Source: Bacillus crepusculi (lineage in GTDB: Bacteria; Bacillota; Bacilli; Bacillales; Bacillaceae). From it: a DNA stretch of 64,000 nt. The position numbers were made by a program, and so were the translations under genes. The notes below the pieces were generated by a model. The model worked only from the letters and a program-made list of their open reading frames with translations. It ran no database searches and was not told the DNA's origin. The DNA is taken from the NCBI RefSeq assembly GCF_014764715.1, contig NZ_JACXXE010000001.1, positions 62,001 through 126,000 of the forward strand, read 5' to 3'. Position 1 is the first letter of the stretch, and the number at the start of each line of letters is the position of its first letter. Shown here piece by piece: positions 9,494-19,210 of this stretch.

Positions 9494-9826
9494 ATGACGC
9501 TTGAAAAAACAACGAGAATGAACTACTTGTTTGACTTCTATCAATCGTTGTTGACCGCAAAGCAAAAGAGCTACATGTCGCTTTACTACCTAGATGATTT
9601 TTCCCTCGGTGAAATTGCGGATGAATATGAAGTATCAAGACAGGCTGTTTATGATAATATTAAACGGACTGAAGCGATGCTTGAACAATATGAAGAAAAG
9701 CTGCTCTTGTTTAAGAAATTTAAAGAGCGTAAAGAACTTCTCAATAAAATGAGAGAGCTTGTAGCAGATTCCCCGCAAAAGGAAGAAGCAGAAGCTTTAA
9801 TTGAATCGCTTGAGAAATTAGATTAG
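9494..9826 (+). CDS. ylxM: YlxM, SRP-associated helix-turn-helix protein
   Basis: The UPF0122/YlxM family is a small sigma-70 region-4-like helix-turn-helix protein co-encoded with Ffh; work in streptococci linked it to modulation of SRP activity. The sequence has the region-4-like helices [20 protein letters not shown] and [20 protein letters not shown], then an acidic helical tail. I choose ATG 9494, which gives 110 residues as in B. subtilis and follows AAAGGGGAGAG; an upstream in-frame ATG at 9467 has no good Shine-Dalgarno. The gap to ffh is 13 bases. Confidence 0.93.
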   Translation: MTLEKTTRMNYLFDFYQSLLTAKQKSYMSLYYLDDFSLGEIADEYEVSRQAVYDNIKRTEAMLEQYEEKLLLFKKFKERKELLNKMRELVADSPQKEEAEALIESLEKLD

Positions 9827-9839
9827 GAGGCGGCACAGT

Positions 9840-11180
9840 ATGGCATTTGAAGGATTAGCCGACCGACTGCAGCAGACGATTTCAAAAATCCGCGGCAAAG
9901 GAAAAGTGTCAGAGCAAGATGTAAAAGAAATGATGCGTGAGGTACGCCTTGCCCTTCTTGAAGCTGACGTCAATTTTAAAGTAGTCAAAGACTTTGTGAA
10001 AAAAGTAAGCGAGCGGGCAGTTGGACAAGAGGTCATGAAAAGCCTTACCCCTGGACAACAGGTCATTAAAGTTGTAAAAGAAGAACTCACTGAATTAATG
10101 GGTGGGGAAGAGAGTAAAATCGCTGTGGCGAAAAAATCTCCGACAGTCATTATGATGGTCGGTCTTCAAGGGGCAGGTAAAACGACCACAACTGGTAAAC
10201 TTGCCAATTTACTTCGCAAAAAACATAATCGCAAGCCGATGATGGTAGCTGCGGATATTTACAGACCGGCAGCGATCCAGCAGCTTCAAACACTTGGGAA
10301 ACAGCTTGATATGCCAGTGTTTTCATTAGGCGATCAAGTAAGTCCTGTTGAAATTGCCAAACAGGCAATTGAAAAAGCGAAAGAAGAACACCACGATTAT
10401 GTCATTTTAGATACAGCAGGGCGTCTTCATATCGATGAAGAATTGATGGATGAACTTCAAAAAGTAAAAGAAGTGGCAAATCCAGAAGAAATTTTCCTTG
10501 TTGTTGACTCTATGACAGGTCAAGATGCTGTCAATGTCGCAAAAAGCTTTAATGAACAGCTTGGCTTAACAGGTGTCGTTTTAACAAAACTAGACGGTGA
10601 TACTCGAGGCGGAGCAGCACTTTCGATTCGTGCTGTCACAAATACGCCGATTAAATTCGCTGCACTAGGAGAAAAGCTTGATGCGATTGAACCATTCCAC
10701 CCGGAGCGAATGGCATCAAGAATTCTTGGCATGGGAGATGTGCTTACACTCATTGAAAAAGCACAGGCAAACGTCGACCAAGATAAGGCGAAAGAGCTTG
10801 AACAAAAAATGCGGACAATGAGCTTCACGCTCGATGATTTCCTCGAGCAGCTTGGCCAAGTTCGTAATATGGGTCCACTTGATGAACTGATTCAAATGAT
10901 GCCGGGAGCCGGTAAAATGAAAGGGCTCAAAAACGTCCAAGTAGACGAAAAGCAGCTCAATCACATCGAAGCGATTATTAAATCAATGACGACCGAGGAA
11001 AAAGAACAGCCAGAGGTCATCAATGCAAGCCGAAGAAAACGGATTGCAAAAGGAAGCGGAACATCTGTACAGGAAGTCAATCGCCTTTTAAAGCAATTTG
11101 ACGAAATGAAAAAGATGATGAAGCAAATGACCAACATGTCCAAAGGAAAGAAAAAAGGCTTTAAATTACCATTTATGTAA
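9840..11180 (+). CDS. ffh: Ffh, signal recognition particle protein (SRP54)
   Basis: Ffh binds scRNA and signal peptides and docks with FtsY. The 446 residues show an N domain, the GTPase motifs GLQGAGKTTTTGKLA (about 108), DTAGRLHIDEELM and TKLDGDTRGGAAL, and a Met-rich M domain (about 300-446) ending KKMMKQMTNMSKGKKKGFKL. Start ATG 9840 follows TTAGGAGGC. Located in the ylxM-ffh unit and followed by a separate rpsP promoter. Confidence 0.98.
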   Translation: MAFEGLADRLQQTISKIRGKGKVSEQDVKEMMREVRLALLEADVNFKVVKDFVKKVSERAVGQEVMKSLTPGQQVIKVVKEELTELMGGEESKIAVAKKSPTVIMMVGLQGAGKTTTTGKLANLLRKKHNRKPMMVAADIYRPAAIQQLQTLGKQLDMPVFSLGDQVSPVEIAKQAIEKAKEEHHDYVILDTAGRLHIDEELMDELQKVKEVANPEEIFLVVDSMTGQDAVNVAKSFNEQLGLTGVVLTKLDGDTRGGAALSIRAVTNTPIKFAALGEKLDAIEPFHPERMASRILGMGDVLTLIEKAQANVDQDKAKELEQKMRTMSFTLDDFLEQLGQVRNMGPLDELIQMMPGAGKMKGLKNVQVDEKQLNHIEAIIKSMTTEEKEQPEVINASRRKRIAKGSGTSVQEVNRLLKQFDEMKKMMKQMTNMSKGKKKGFKLPFM

Positions 11181-11219
11181 TTGGTTATACATGATAAAAC
11201 CGTTGTTAAGAAAAAACAC

Positions 11220-11248
11220 TTTACAAACCCTTTTATCATTGTTAATAT
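11220..11248 (+). promoter_or_regulatory. Sigma-A promoter of rpsP
   Basis: TTTACA (11220-11225), a 17-base spacer and TAATAT (11243-11248) lie 38 bases before the rpsP start. No clear terminator separates ffh from this promoter, so rpsP may also receive read-through. Confidence 0.55.
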
Positions 11249-11285
11249 ACTATCTTGTTGAAATATTTTCGGAGGTGCTAGTAAA

Positions 11286-11558
11286 ATGGCAGTAAAAATT
11301 CGTTTAAAACGTATGGGATCAAAAAGATCTCCTTTCTATCGTATTGTTGTAGCAGATTCTCGTTCACCACGTGACGGTCGTTTCATTGAAACAGTTGGAA
11401 CTTACAACCCAGTGGTATCACCAGCAGAGGTGAAAATCAACGAAGAATTAGCGCTTAAATGGCTTCAAAATGGTGCGAAACCATCTGATACAGTTCGCAA
11501 CCTTTTCTCAAGCCAAGGAATTCTTGAAAAATTTCATCATGCGAAAAACAGCAAATAA
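11286..11558 (+). CDS. rpsP: 30S ribosomal protein S16
   Basis: The 90-residue protein starts [20 protein letters not shown] and has [15 protein letters not shown] and GTYNP, the diagnostic S16 motifs. It acts in assembly of the 5' domain of 16S rRNA. The Shine-Dalgarno CGGAGGTGC is strong. The TAA stop shares its last base with the ATG of khpA, so the two are translationally coupled. Confidence 0.98.
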   Translation: MAVKIRLKRMGSKRSPFYRIVVADSRSPRDGRFIETVGTYNPVVSPAEVKINEELALKWLQNGAKPSDTVRNLFSSQGILEKFHHAKNSK

Positions 11559-11803
11559 TGAATGAGCTGTCCTTGGAAGAATTGATTGTGTCCATCGTCG
11601 AGCCACTTGTTGATTTCCCTGAAGATATTCACATATCTTCATTAGAAAAAGATGAGCAGGTGATTTACACACTGTCTGTCAATGCCGAAGATACCGGAAA
11701 AGTGATCGGAAAGCAGGGACGTACAGCAAAAGCGATACGAACAGTCATTTTTGCAGCAGGTGCAGAGTCTTCTAAGAAAGTTCAACTTGAGATTGCTGAC
11801 TAA
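11558..11803 (+). CDS. khpA: KhpA (YlqC), small KH-domain RNA-binding protein
   Basis: The 81 residues form a single KH domain with the GxxG loop in GKVIGKQGRTAKAIRTV. KhpA pairs with KhpB/Jag in Firmicutes and binds RNA; in several species it affects cell elongation. The gene overlaps rpsP by one base and is followed at once by a strong terminator-like hairpin. Confidence 0.92.
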   Translation: MNELSLEELIVSIVEPLVDFPEDIHISSLEKDEQVIYTLSVNAEDTGKVIGKQGRTAKAIRTVIFAAGAESSKKVQLEIAD

Positions 11804-11836
11804 AAAGGGAGAGGGCTTAGAACCTCCCCTTTTTTT
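11802..11836 (+). terminator. Rho-independent terminator after khpA
   Basis: AAAAAGGG-A-GAGG (11802-11814) pairs with CCTCCCCTTTTTT (from 11823) with one bulged A, and ends in a long T run. It splits rpsP-khpA from ylqD-rimM-trmD. Confidence 0.8.
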
Positions 11837-11906
11837 ACACGTTTAAATCTATTTTTCGTTATACTGTAGAGGACAAATGCCTTCGGATAGGGGGACAAAA
11901 AGGAAG

Positions 11907-12293
11907 ATGCAGATCATTCAACATGTCACCGTGATGCAAGTATTAACTGAAAGCAGTAAGGACAAACTGTTAACGACTTTTTTGGAGAAAAAAGAAAGAC
12001 TAGAACGTGAATGCAATCAGCTATATTTTCAACTAAAGAAGCATGAAAAAGAACCACATCAGCAAGAAGCCATCCCTCAATTTCAAAAAGCCATTGATAA
12101 AAGGCAAGAGAAAATCAGACAAATTGATTTTCAAGTAGAGCAGTTACATATCTTGCCGCTTGGAAGTGAGATGAAAGAAACAGAAGTGGATGCACTGGTT
12201 GAAGTGAAAATAGGTGATAAATGGGATGACAAAATGCAAGATAATGTCATCGTCGTCAAAGACGGCACCATTGTGGAAATACGTCAGGGGTGA
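11907..12293 (+). CDS. ylqD: YlqD family protein of unknown function
   Basis: The position between khpA and rimM, the length (128 residues from ATG 11907) and the start MQIIQ with a later QVLTE match YlqD of Bacillus. Residues about 25-85 are a charged predicted coiled coil; the C-terminal part (about 95-128, [14 protein letters not shown]... [13 protein letters not shown]) looks like a small beta domain. Function is unknown. The start is uncertain: ATG 11907 has GGGGG 12 bases upstream, while an in-frame ATG at 11877 would add ten unlike-family residues. It appears more divergent than its neighbours. The stop lies eight bases before rimM. Confidence 0.85.
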   Translation: MQIIQHVTVMQVLTESSKDKLLTTFLEKKERLERECNQLYFQLKKHEKEPHQQEAIPQFQKAIDKRQEKIRQIDFQVEQLHILPLGSEMKETEVDALVEVKIGDKWDDKMQDNVIVVKDGTIVEIRQG

Positions 12294-12301
12294 TTGAGAA
12301 C

Positions 12302-12826
12302 ATGGAGCTAGATTGGTTGAATGTTGGAAAGATCGTTAATACACATGGAGTGCGCGGAGAAGTGCGCGTTGTGTCAAAGACGGATTTTCCAGAAGAGCGC
12401 TACAAAAAAGGAAGTGCCCTCTATATTTTTAAGCAAGGTCAAAAGGAGCCGCTGAAAGTCACTGTCGCATCACACCGGCAGCACAAACAATTTGATTTGC
12501 TCACATTTGAAGAAATAGGCTCTTTAAATGAAGCAGAGCCATTAAAAGAAGCCATCTTAAAAGTAGAAAAAGAACATCTCGTTTCATTAGATGAAGGAGA
12601 GTTTTATTTCCATCAAATCATTGGCTGTGAAGTGTACGATGAAGAGGACAAACTCATCGGCCAAATCAAAGAGATTTTAACGCCAGGGGCAAATGACGTC
12701 TGGGTCGTTGAAAGAAAAGGAAAAAAGGATGTCCTTATTCCTTATATTCCATCTGTCGTCAAAAAGATCGATATCTCATCCAAAACCGTACACATTGAAG
12801 TGATGGAAGGACTCATTGACGAATGA
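12302..12826 (+). CDS. rimM: RimM, 16S rRNA maturation factor
   Basis: RimM binds S19 and 30S precursors during head maturation. The 174 residues start [18 protein letters not shown], the hallmark of the N-terminal beta barrel, and end in a PRC-barrel-like domain with [27 protein letters not shown] 12302 follows AGGGGTGA and gives the B. subtilis length; the frame also opens at a GTG at 12290. Its last four bases overlap trmD (ATGA), a conserved rimM-trmD coupling. Confidence 0.96.
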   Translation: MELDWLNVGKIVNTHGVRGEVRVVSKTDFPEERYKKGSALYIFKQGQKEPLKVTVASHRQHKQFDLLTFEEIGSLNEAEPLKEAILKVEKEHLVSLDEGEFYFHQIIGCEVYDEEDKLIGQIKEILTPGANDVWVVERKGKKDVLIPYIPSVVKKIDISSKTVHIEVMEGLIDE

Positions 12827-13557
12827 AAATTGATTTTTTAACGCTGTTTCCTGAAATGTTCGAAGGAGTGCTTCACTCATCGATTTTAAAAAAAGCACAG
12901 GAGAAAGAAGCTGTCTCATTCAATGTCGTCAATTTTAGAGAGTATTCGGATCATAAGCATAAAACAGTAGATGACTATCCATATGGCGGCGGTGCTGGTA
13001 TGGTACTGAAAGCACAGCCTGTATTCGATGCAGTAGAAGATTTGACGAATAAAGCAAGCAAGAAGCCCCGAATCATTCTTGTCTGCCCTCAAGGGGAAAG
13101 ATACACACAAAAGAAGGCAGAAGAGCTTGCAAAAGAAGAGCATCTTATGTTCATTTGCGGCCACTATGAAGGCTACGATGAGCGCATCAGGGAGCATCTT
13201 GTCACAGATGAAATCTCAATCGGAGATTTCGTTCTCACAGGCGGAGAGCTGCCGGCGATGATGATTGCAGACAGTGTGGTCAGGCTTTTGCCTCATGTGC
13301 TTGGAAAAGAAGCGTCTCACATCGAAGATTCATTTAGTACAGGTCTACTTGAGCATCCGCACTATACAAGACCAGCTGATTATAAAGGATTAAAAGTGCC
13401 GGATGTGCTCCTCTCTGGAAATCATGCCAAAATTGAAGAGTGGCGGCGTAAAGAATCCTTGAAGCGGACCTATACAAGACGGCCAGATTTGATCGATTCA
13501 TGCAAAACGTTAACAGATGAAGAAAAAAGATGGCTTTGGCAGCTTCATAATGACTAG
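12823..13557 (+). CDS. trmD: TrmD, tRNA (guanine-37-N1)-methyltransferase
   Basis: This SPOUT-class enzyme uses S-adenosylmethionine to make m1G37 next to the anticodon, preventing +1 frameshifting. The 244 residues contain [15 protein letters not shown] and the trefoil-knot segment [11 protein letters not shown], then [12 protein letters not shown]. Start ATG 12823 overlaps the rimM stop. It is the last gene before the rplS promoter. Confidence 0.98.
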   Translation: MKIDFLTLFPEMFEGVLHSSILKKAQEKEAVSFNVVNFREYSDHKHKTVDDYPYGGGAGMVLKAQPVFDAVEDLTNKASKKPRIILVCPQGERYTQKKAEELAKEEHLMFICGHYEGYDERIREHLVTDEISIGDFVLTGGELPAMMIADSVVRLLPHVLGKEASHIEDSFSTGLLEHPHYTRPADYKGLKVPDVLLSGNHAKIEEWRRKESLKRTYTRRPDLIDSCKTLTDEEKRWLWQLHND

Positions 13558-13563
13558 ATTGTA

Positions 13564-13592
13564 TTGCACACGTCATAGAGGTATGGTATGAT
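13564..13592 (+). promoter_or_regulatory. Sigma-A promoter of rplS
   Basis: TTGCAC (13564-13569), 17 bases, TATGAT (13587-13592). The predicted start near 13599 leaves a leader of about 96 bases before rplS. Confidence 0.75.
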
Positions 13593-13598
13593 ACTACT

Positions 13599-14042
<444 letters not shown>

Positions 14043-14054
14043 TGATATCAAAGG

Positions 14055-14088
14055 AAAGAGCTTGTTACCTGTAACAGGCTCTTTTTTT
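14055..14088 (+). terminator. Rho-independent terminator after rplS
   Basis: A stem of about 13 bp with a tiny loop pairs AAAGAGCTTGTT (14055-14066) with the stretch AACAGGCTCTTT (14073-14084), followed by more T. One T-G pair is present. Confidence 0.88.
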
Positions 14089-14132
14089 GTACAATGTATA
14101 GAGACAACCGATAGAAGAAAGAAGGTGTACAT

Positions 14133-14981
14133 ATGACGATTCAATGGTTTCCAGGCCATATGGCAAAAGCAAGACGTGAAGTCACAGAAAAATTAAAGCT
14201 CATTGACATTGTCTTTGAATTAACGGATGCAAGAATCCCGATGTCTTCTAGAAACCCGATGATCGAAGAAATCCTTCAAAACAAACCGAAAATCATGCTC
14301 TTAAATAAAGCAGATAAAGCAGATCCTCGTATGACAAAGGAGTGGCAGGCGCATTTTGAAGAGCAAGGCGTTCGCTCACTTGCCATTAACTCTGTTGATG
14401 GACAAGGATTAAATCAGATCATCACAACTTCAAAAGAAATCTTAAAAGAAAAATTCGATCGCATGAAAGCAAAAGGTGTCAAGCCGCGTGCAATCCGGGC
14501 GCTCATTATCGGGATACCCAATGTCGGGAAATCGACCTTGATCAATCGTTTAGCAAAAAAGAACATCGCCAAAACAGGAGATCGCCCTGGTATTACCACC
14601 TCACAGCAATGGGTGAAGGTAGGAAAAGAACTTGAACTGCTCGATACCCCTGGAATCCTCTGGCCGAAATTTGAAGATGAACAAGTAGGACTCAGGCTAG
14701 CTGTGACTGGAGCGATCAAAGATTCTATCATCAACTTACAGGATGTTGCCGTGTATGCACTTCGTTTTCTAGAAGAGAACTACCCAGAGCGGTTAAAAAA
14801 ACGCTATGACCTGGCGGAGATACCTGAAGATATGGCTGAGCTGTTTGATGCAATTGGCACAAAGCGTGGCTGTCTCATGAGCGGAGGATTCATTAATTAC
14901 GACAAAACCACCGAAATCATTATTCGAGATATTCGAACTGAAAAATTTGGTCCCCTCACTTTTGAGAAGCCTGAAAGCTAA
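14133..14981 (+). CDS. rbgA: RbgA (YlqF), 50S ribosome assembly GTPase
   Basis: RbgA acts late in 50S maturation, before addition of L16, L27 and L36. The 282 residues are circularly permuted: G4 NKAD (58-61) comes before G1 GIPNVGKS (127-134) and G3 DTPG (about 171). The N-terminus [16 protein letters not shown] keeps the catalytic His9. A C-terminal helical ANTAR-like region (about 200-282) follows. ATG 14133 follows GAAGAAGGTG. A terminator follows immediately. Confidence 0.97.
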   Translation: MTIQWFPGHMAKARREVTEKLKLIDIVFELTDARIPMSSRNPMIEEILQNKPKIMLLNKADKADPRMTKEWQAHFEEQGVRSLAINSVDGQGLNQIITTSKEILKEKFDRMKAKGVKPRAIRALIIGIPNVGKSTLINRLAKKNIAKTGDRPGITTSQQWVKVGKELELLDTPGILWPKFEDEQVGLRLAVTGAIKDSIINLQDVAVYALRFLEENYPERLKKRYDLAEIPEDMAELFDAIGTKRGCLMSGGFINYDKTTEIIIRDIRTEKFGPLTFEKPES

Positions 14982-15015
14982 AAGACACGCAGCTCATGCG
15001 GGTCTTTATTTTTTG
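14981..15015 (+). terminator. Terminator after rbgA
   Basis: AAAGACACGC (14981-14990) pairs with GCGGGTCTTT (14998-15007) with one mismatch, followed by ATTTTTTGT. Confidence 0.75.
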
Positions 15016-15053
15016 TGAAAAACTGCCGATATAAAGAAGGAGGCTGCGATACG

Positions 15054-15818
15054 ATGTACACGGTGAAACAAATAAAAGAACTGATAGAAGAGCATTCGCA
15101 CGATGAGCCATACATTCGTGAGCTTGTAAAAGATGATACAAGAAAAAGTGTCCAAAAGCTTATAGAAAAGTGGCATAAAGAGAGAGAAAAGCAGCAAGAA
15201 CTCCGTGCAGCATGGAATCAAATGCTGCAATTTGAAAACAAAGCGAAAGCGCAAGGGTACACATGTATTGCAGGGATAGATGAAGCAGGCAGAGGCCCTC
15301 TCGCAGGCCCGGTTGTCGCGGCAGCTGTCATATTAAAAGAAGAAACAGTCCTGCTCGGTTTAAATGATTCAAAGCAACTATCTGAAAAGAAAAGATTAGC
15401 CTATTATGAATTGATTCAAGAGGAAGCACTTGATATCGGAATCGGCATTGTTGATGCGGCGATGATTGATAAAATCAATATTTATGAAGCATCAAGACTG
15501 GCGATGGTGAGAGCTGTTGAGCAGCTAACTCATACACCTGATTATCTACTCATAGATGCAATGACACTTCCGCTCCCTACTCACCAGGAGAATATCATCA
15601 AAGGAGATGCAAAAAGTGCATCCATCGCAGCGGGTGCATGTATCGCGAAAGTGACAAGGGATCAGATGATGGAGGAGTATGGGCGTCAATACCCTGAGTA
15701 CCTGTTTGAAAAACATAAAGGGTACGGAACGAAAGAACATCTAGCTGCCATTCAAAAACATGGGGCCACCCCCATCCATCGATTATCGTTTGCACCAGTG
15801 AAATCCGTTATTTCATAA
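15054..15818 (+). CDS. rnhB: Ribonuclease HII
   Basis: RNase HII cuts RNA-DNA hybrids and removes single ribonucleotides from DNA. The catalytic domain (about 72-254) shows GIDEAGRGPLAGPV with its acidic pair, LNDSKQLSEKKR, YLLIDAMTLPL and GDAKSASIAAGACIAKVTRD. The first ~70 residues are the extension typical of Bacillus RnhB. I choose ATG 15054, ten bases after AAGGAGG, giving 254 residues; the open frame extends to 15015 within the preceding terminator tail. Confidence 0.96.
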   Translation: MYTVKQIKELIEEHSHDEPYIRELVKDDTRKSVQKLIEKWHKEREKQQELRAAWNQMLQFENKAKAQGYTCIAGIDEAGRGPLAGPVVAAAVILKEETVLLGLNDSKQLSEKKRLAYYELIQEEALDIGIGIVDAAMIDKINIYEASRLAMVRAVEQLTHTPDYLLIDAMTLPLPTHQENIIKGDAKSASIAAGACIAKVTRDQMMEEYGRQYPEYLFEKHKGYGTKEHLAAIQKHGATPIHRLSFAPVKSVIS

Positions 15819-15845
15819 ATTTTTGCCACAAGGAGGCTGCCTGTG

Positions 15846-17579
15846 ATGACAAGAGTTGAAGATATACATACAGCACTGAATAGCCGGTTAAGTGCGGCAG
15901 AAACTGTTCCGTTAAGCACCGATGGAAAGGAAAATGTGCACCGGCTGATTCTCGGAAAAGTACTGAAGATGCTTGGAAATGATGCGGCACTTGTTCAAAT
16001 AGGCACAACCAAAATAAAAGCGCAGCTAGCAGCTCAATTAAAAGCGGATGCATTTTATTGGTTCCAATTTGAACAAGAGGCTGGAGGCAGCCTCAATAAG
16101 CTGAGGCCCGTTCAGCAATTTGATCAAGATCCCAAGACGTTAAAGGATGCAGCAGCTAAATTATTAGAAGGTCTGTCACTTAAAAATGGGATTGAAAATA
16201 TATTAACGGCTACAGCCTTTTTAAAAGAAAAACCGGTCATCAACGAAGCTGAGCTAAAAACGGCAGTGAAATGGATCGAACAGTTACAAGGAGCGGATGT
16301 CAAAAAAGGGCTGCAAGCGCTTCTGTTTGCTTTGAAGAAAGATTTACCGATCCAGCAAGGAGTTCTCCAATCGATCTTAGCCGTGAAATCACCCTCTGCT
16401 CTTCATCAGGATATAACAGCGCTGCTAGATCGATTAACGCAGCTGCCGAAGCACTCAGATGCGACACAGGCCCTTACACAAGCCATTCGGTCAGTCGTGG
16501 ATGCTGAGACGACCGTCCACGCAGAAAAGCTCTTATCGGTGCTTCTAGCAGCGAAACAAGGCGAGGCGAAGCAGGGAGAGAGTAAGTCAGTGCCAACTCA
16601 CCTCAATCCGTCTCAGCAAACAGAGAATAGCCAAGCCTCAATCGTTCAAGGGCGTCAGACAGCTTCAATCAATCAGCCTAACGCGCAGCTGATAAATCCA
16701 AAGCAGGTACAGATTCCGCTTCAGCAAATAGAGCGCATACTAACAAGCTTGACAAAGCAAGGTGCAGACGGGCAGCAAGAGCCCAACTTAAAACAGCTCA
16801 CATCATTGCTGCAAGGGCTCCAGCAAGCAGGATCACAGCCTGACGCAAAGGCAACCGTGCTTCAAAAAGAATTTCCGTTCCTTTCAAAAACAGAAGCAAA
16901 AGCATTGGCTCAGGTCATTCAGCAGACTGAACCAACATTAAGCAATAAAACCGATGTGCTTGATTTACTCATGACGATGAAAAAGGCGATAGGTGTACGT
17001 GATGAAATCGGTATGCTGAAACTACTGGAAAAAGGAAGTCAGGATGTAAAAAGTCAGGAGCTTCATCAATTAAAGCTCGTCTTAAATGATGTGAGGCAGG
17101 CGGATTTACCGGAGCACGTTAAAAAAGAAGTGGATCAATTGTTTCATAGATTGAATGGACAGTTATTTGTCCAGCAGGAAAACCAAACCGTTAGTCAGAT
17201 GATGGTCTCCTATCCTCTTTTTTCAAAACATAGTGTTCAAGATATAACGTTTATTTTAAAAGGCCATAAGAAAAAAGATGGTTCTATTGATGTTTCTCAG
17301 TGCCGCCTCATGTTTTACTTAAACATGGAAAATCTTGAAGAAACCTTGATAGATTGTACAATACAGCAAAAGGTCATGGCCATTACAGTTGAGACAGCCC
17401 ATGAACTGCAAGGAACCATTAATCCGATGATTCCAGCTGTTCGAGAGAACTTAAATGCCTTAGGCTACAGTTTAACGGGTATTACAGCAAAGAAGAGGCA
17501 AGAGCAAATCGATCCGTCTCATTTTCTAGATGAACACTTTCATAAAATCAGCGAGAAAGGGCTGGACTTACGAGTATGA
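15846..17579 (+). CDS. ylqG: YlqG, FliK-like protein with a flagellar hook-length-control C-terminus
   Basis: The 577-residue protein has a long, Gln/Lys/Ala-rich, low-complexity N-terminal and central region (about 1-440), including repeated acidic-basic KQGEAKQGESK. Its C-terminal ~110 residues (FILKGHKKKDGSIDVSQCRL... ALGYSLTGI) resemble the globular tail of FliK-type proteins. A role is not established; I infer a link with type III export from this tail and from ylqH, whose ATG overlaps the ylqG stop. ATG 15846 is nine bases from AAGGAGG; a GTG at 15843 is equally possible. It lies outside the fla/che operon. Confidence 0.85.
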   Translation: MTRVEDIHTALNSRLSAAETVPLSTDGKENVHRLILGKVLKMLGNDAALVQIGTTKIKAQLAAQLKADAFYWFQFEQEAGGSLNKLRPVQQFDQDPKTLKDAAAKLLEGLSLKNGIENILTATAFLKEKPVINEAELKTAVKWIEQLQGADVKKGLQALLFALKKDLPIQQGVLQSILAVKSPSALHQDITALLDRLTQLPKHSDATQALTQAIRSVVDAETTVHAEKLLSVLLAAKQGEAKQGESKSVPTHLNPSQQTENSQASIVQGRQTASINQPNAQLINPKQVQIPLQQIERILTSLTKQGADGQQEPNLKQLTSLLQGLQQAGSQPDAKATVLQKEFPFLSKTEAKALAQVIQQTEPTLSNKTDVLDLLMTMKKAIGVRDEIGMLKLLEKGSQDVKSQELHQLKLVLNDVRQADLPEHVKKEVDQLFHRLNGQLFVQQENQTVSQMMVSYPLFSKHSVQDITFILKGHKKKDGSIDVSQCRLMFYLNMENLEETLIDCTIQQKVMAITVETAHELQGTINPMIPAVRENLNALGYSLTGITAKKRQEQIDPSHFLDEHFHKISEKGLDLRV

Positions 17580-17851
17580 AGGATTCAAAACCGCTTAGAA
17601 GAGCGGTCGCTTTACATTACGATGAAGAAAAACAAAAGGCGCCAAAAGTCATCGCAACAGGAAGCGGCTATGTGGCAGATCATATTATTGAAGAAGCAAA
17701 GAAATCGGGAGTCCCGATCCAAGAAGACCCTAATTTAGTCGAACTCATGCGACACTTAACGCTTGATGAGGAAATACCTGAAGCGTTATACGATACTGTA
17801 GCAGAAATATTTTCGTTTATCTATAGGTTAGATCAAAAAATGAAAAAATAA
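17576..17851 (+). CDS. ylqH: YlqH, stand-alone FlhB C-terminal-domain-like protein
   Basis: The 91 residues align with the cytoplasmic tail of FlhB: RRAVALHYDEEKQKAPKVIATG... HIIEEAKKSGVPIQEDPNLVELMRHLTLDEEIPEALYDTVAEI. FlhB at 44036 has NPTH before ALKYDEEK; here the alignment starts at AVALHYDEEK and lacks the autocleavage NPTH, i.e. it resembles the FlhB fragment left after cleavage. Stand-alone versions (FlhX/HP1575 type) are known and in Helicobacter can replace the FlhB tail. The ATG overlaps ylqG by four bases. Confidence 0.9.
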   Translation: MKDSKPLRRAVALHYDEEKQKAPKVIATGSGYVADHIIEEAKKSGVPIQEDPNLVELMRHLTLDEEIPEALYDTVAEIFSFIYRLDQKMKK

Positions 17852-17905
17852 GGTAAAATAAGTGATTTGGCTGAAAAATTTATATTTTTAATAAAATAAA
17901 AGTTT

Positions 17906-17961
17906 GAATGTTTAGAAGGATTTTACGATTTTACATAGAACCCTAGACATTCTCTTTTTTA
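17906..17961 (+). terminator. Probable terminator after ylqH
   Basis: GAATGTTTAG (17906-17915) pairs with CTAGACATTC (17943-17952; one T-G pair) around a 27-base loop and is followed by TCTTTTTT. The large loop lowers confidence. Confidence 0.55.
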
Positions 17962-17964
17962 TTC

Positions 17965-17995
17965 TTTAAAATGAAAGCGCAGTCTATTTTATAAT
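17965..17995 (+). promoter_or_regulatory. Probable sucCD promoter with a cre-like site in the spacer
   Basis: TATAAT (17990-17995) has only a poor -35 (TTTAAA, 17965-17970, 19-base spacer). TGAAAGCGCAGTCT (17972-17985) matches 12 of 14 positions of the CcpA cre consensus TGWAANCGNTNWCA and lies just before the -10, where CcpA would repress. Confidence 0.45.
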
Positions 17996-18027
17996 TTTTG
18001 TTTCTACATATGTTGGGAGGATGGGAA

Positions 18028-19188
18028 ATGAATATCCATGAGTACCAAGGAAAAGAAATCCTAAGAAAATATGGGGTTTCAGTTCCAAATGGTAAAGTAG
18101 CATTTACACCTGATGAAGCAGTGAAAGCATCAGAAGAGCTAGGAAGCTCTGTCTATGTCGTAAAAGCACAGATTCATGCAGGCGGCCGTGGTAAAGCAGG
18201 TGGGGTAAAAATAGCAAAAACAAAAGATGAAGTGAAAGGGTTTGCAGAGGAATTGCTCGGCAAGACACTTGTCACCCATCAAACAGGGCCTGAGGGGCGC
18301 GAAATTAAACGCTTACTTATCGAAGAAGGCTGCGATATTCAAAAGGAGTACTATGTTGGACTTGTTTTGGACAGAGCGACATCAAGAATTGTATTGATGG
18401 CTTCTGAAGAAGGCGGTACTGAAATTGAAGAAGTAGCAGAAAAAACGCCGGAAAAAATCGTCAAAGTGGTCATCGACCCAGCGATTGGTCTTCAAGCCTA
18501 TCAGGCGAGAGAAGTAGCGTTTAAAATTAATATTCCAACAAAATTAGTTGGCCAAGCTGTTAAGTTTATGACTAGCCTTTACAGCGCATTTATTGAAAAA
18601 GATTGTTCAATTGCTGAGATTAATCCACTTGTTGTAACAGGCGATGGAAAAGTCATGGCACTTGATGCAAAATTAAACTTTGATAGCAATGCCTTATATA
18701 GACAAAAAGATATATTAGAATACCGTGACCTTGATGAAGAAGATCCAAAGGAAATTGAAGCATCTAAATATGATCTCAGCTACATTTCCCTAGATGGAAA
18801 TATTGGCTGTATGGTCAATGGAGCAGGTCTTGCGATGTCTACAATGGATATCATCAAGCATTACGGGGGGGACCCTGCAAACTTCCTTGATGTTGGCGGC
18901 GGTGCAACTGCTGAAAAAGTAACGGAAGCATTTAAAATCATCTTATCTGATCAAAATGTCAAGGGGATTTTCGTGAACATTTTTGGCGGCATCATGAAAT
19001 GTGATGTCATCGCAGAAGGTGTTGTTGAAGCAACGAAACAAGTTGGCTTAACATTACCACTCGTTGTACGTCTTGAAGGAACAAACGTTGAATTAGGGAA
19101 GAAAATCCTGAGTGATTCAGGCTTAAATATCACTTCTGCTGAGTCTATGGCTGACGGGGCAGAAAAGATTGTATCTTTAGTCAAGTAG
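18028..19188 (+). CDS. sucC: Succinate-CoA ligase (ADP-forming) beta subunit
   Basis: SucC is the ATP-grasp nucleotide-binding subunit of the TCA-cycle enzyme that converts succinyl-CoA to succinate with ATP formation. The 386 residues begin [17 protein letters not shown] and contain [35 protein letters not shown] and the SucD-contact region [12 protein letters not shown] 18028 follows GGGAGGATGGG; the frame opens upstream at 17998 without homology. sucD follows after 22 bases. Confidence 0.98.
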   Translation: MNIHEYQGKEILRKYGVSVPNGKVAFTPDEAVKASEELGSSVYVVKAQIHAGGRGKAGGVKIAKTKDEVKGFAEELLGKTLVTHQTGPEGREIKRLLIEEGCDIQKEYYVGLVLDRATSRIVLMASEEGGTEIEEVAEKTPEKIVKVVIDPAIGLQAYQAREVAFKINIPTKLVGQAVKFMTSLYSAFIEKDCSIAEINPLVVTGDGKVMALDAKLNFDSNALYRQKDILEYRDLDEEDPKEIEASKYDLSYISLDGNIGCMVNGAGLAMSTMDIIKHYGGDPANFLDVGGGATAEKVTEAFKIILSDQNVKGIFVNIFGGIMKCDVIAEGVVEATKQVGLTLPLVVRLEGTNVELGKKILSDSGLNITSAESMADGAEKIVSLVK

Positions 19189-19210
19189 AGCAGAAAGGCA
19201 GGGAACCTAA

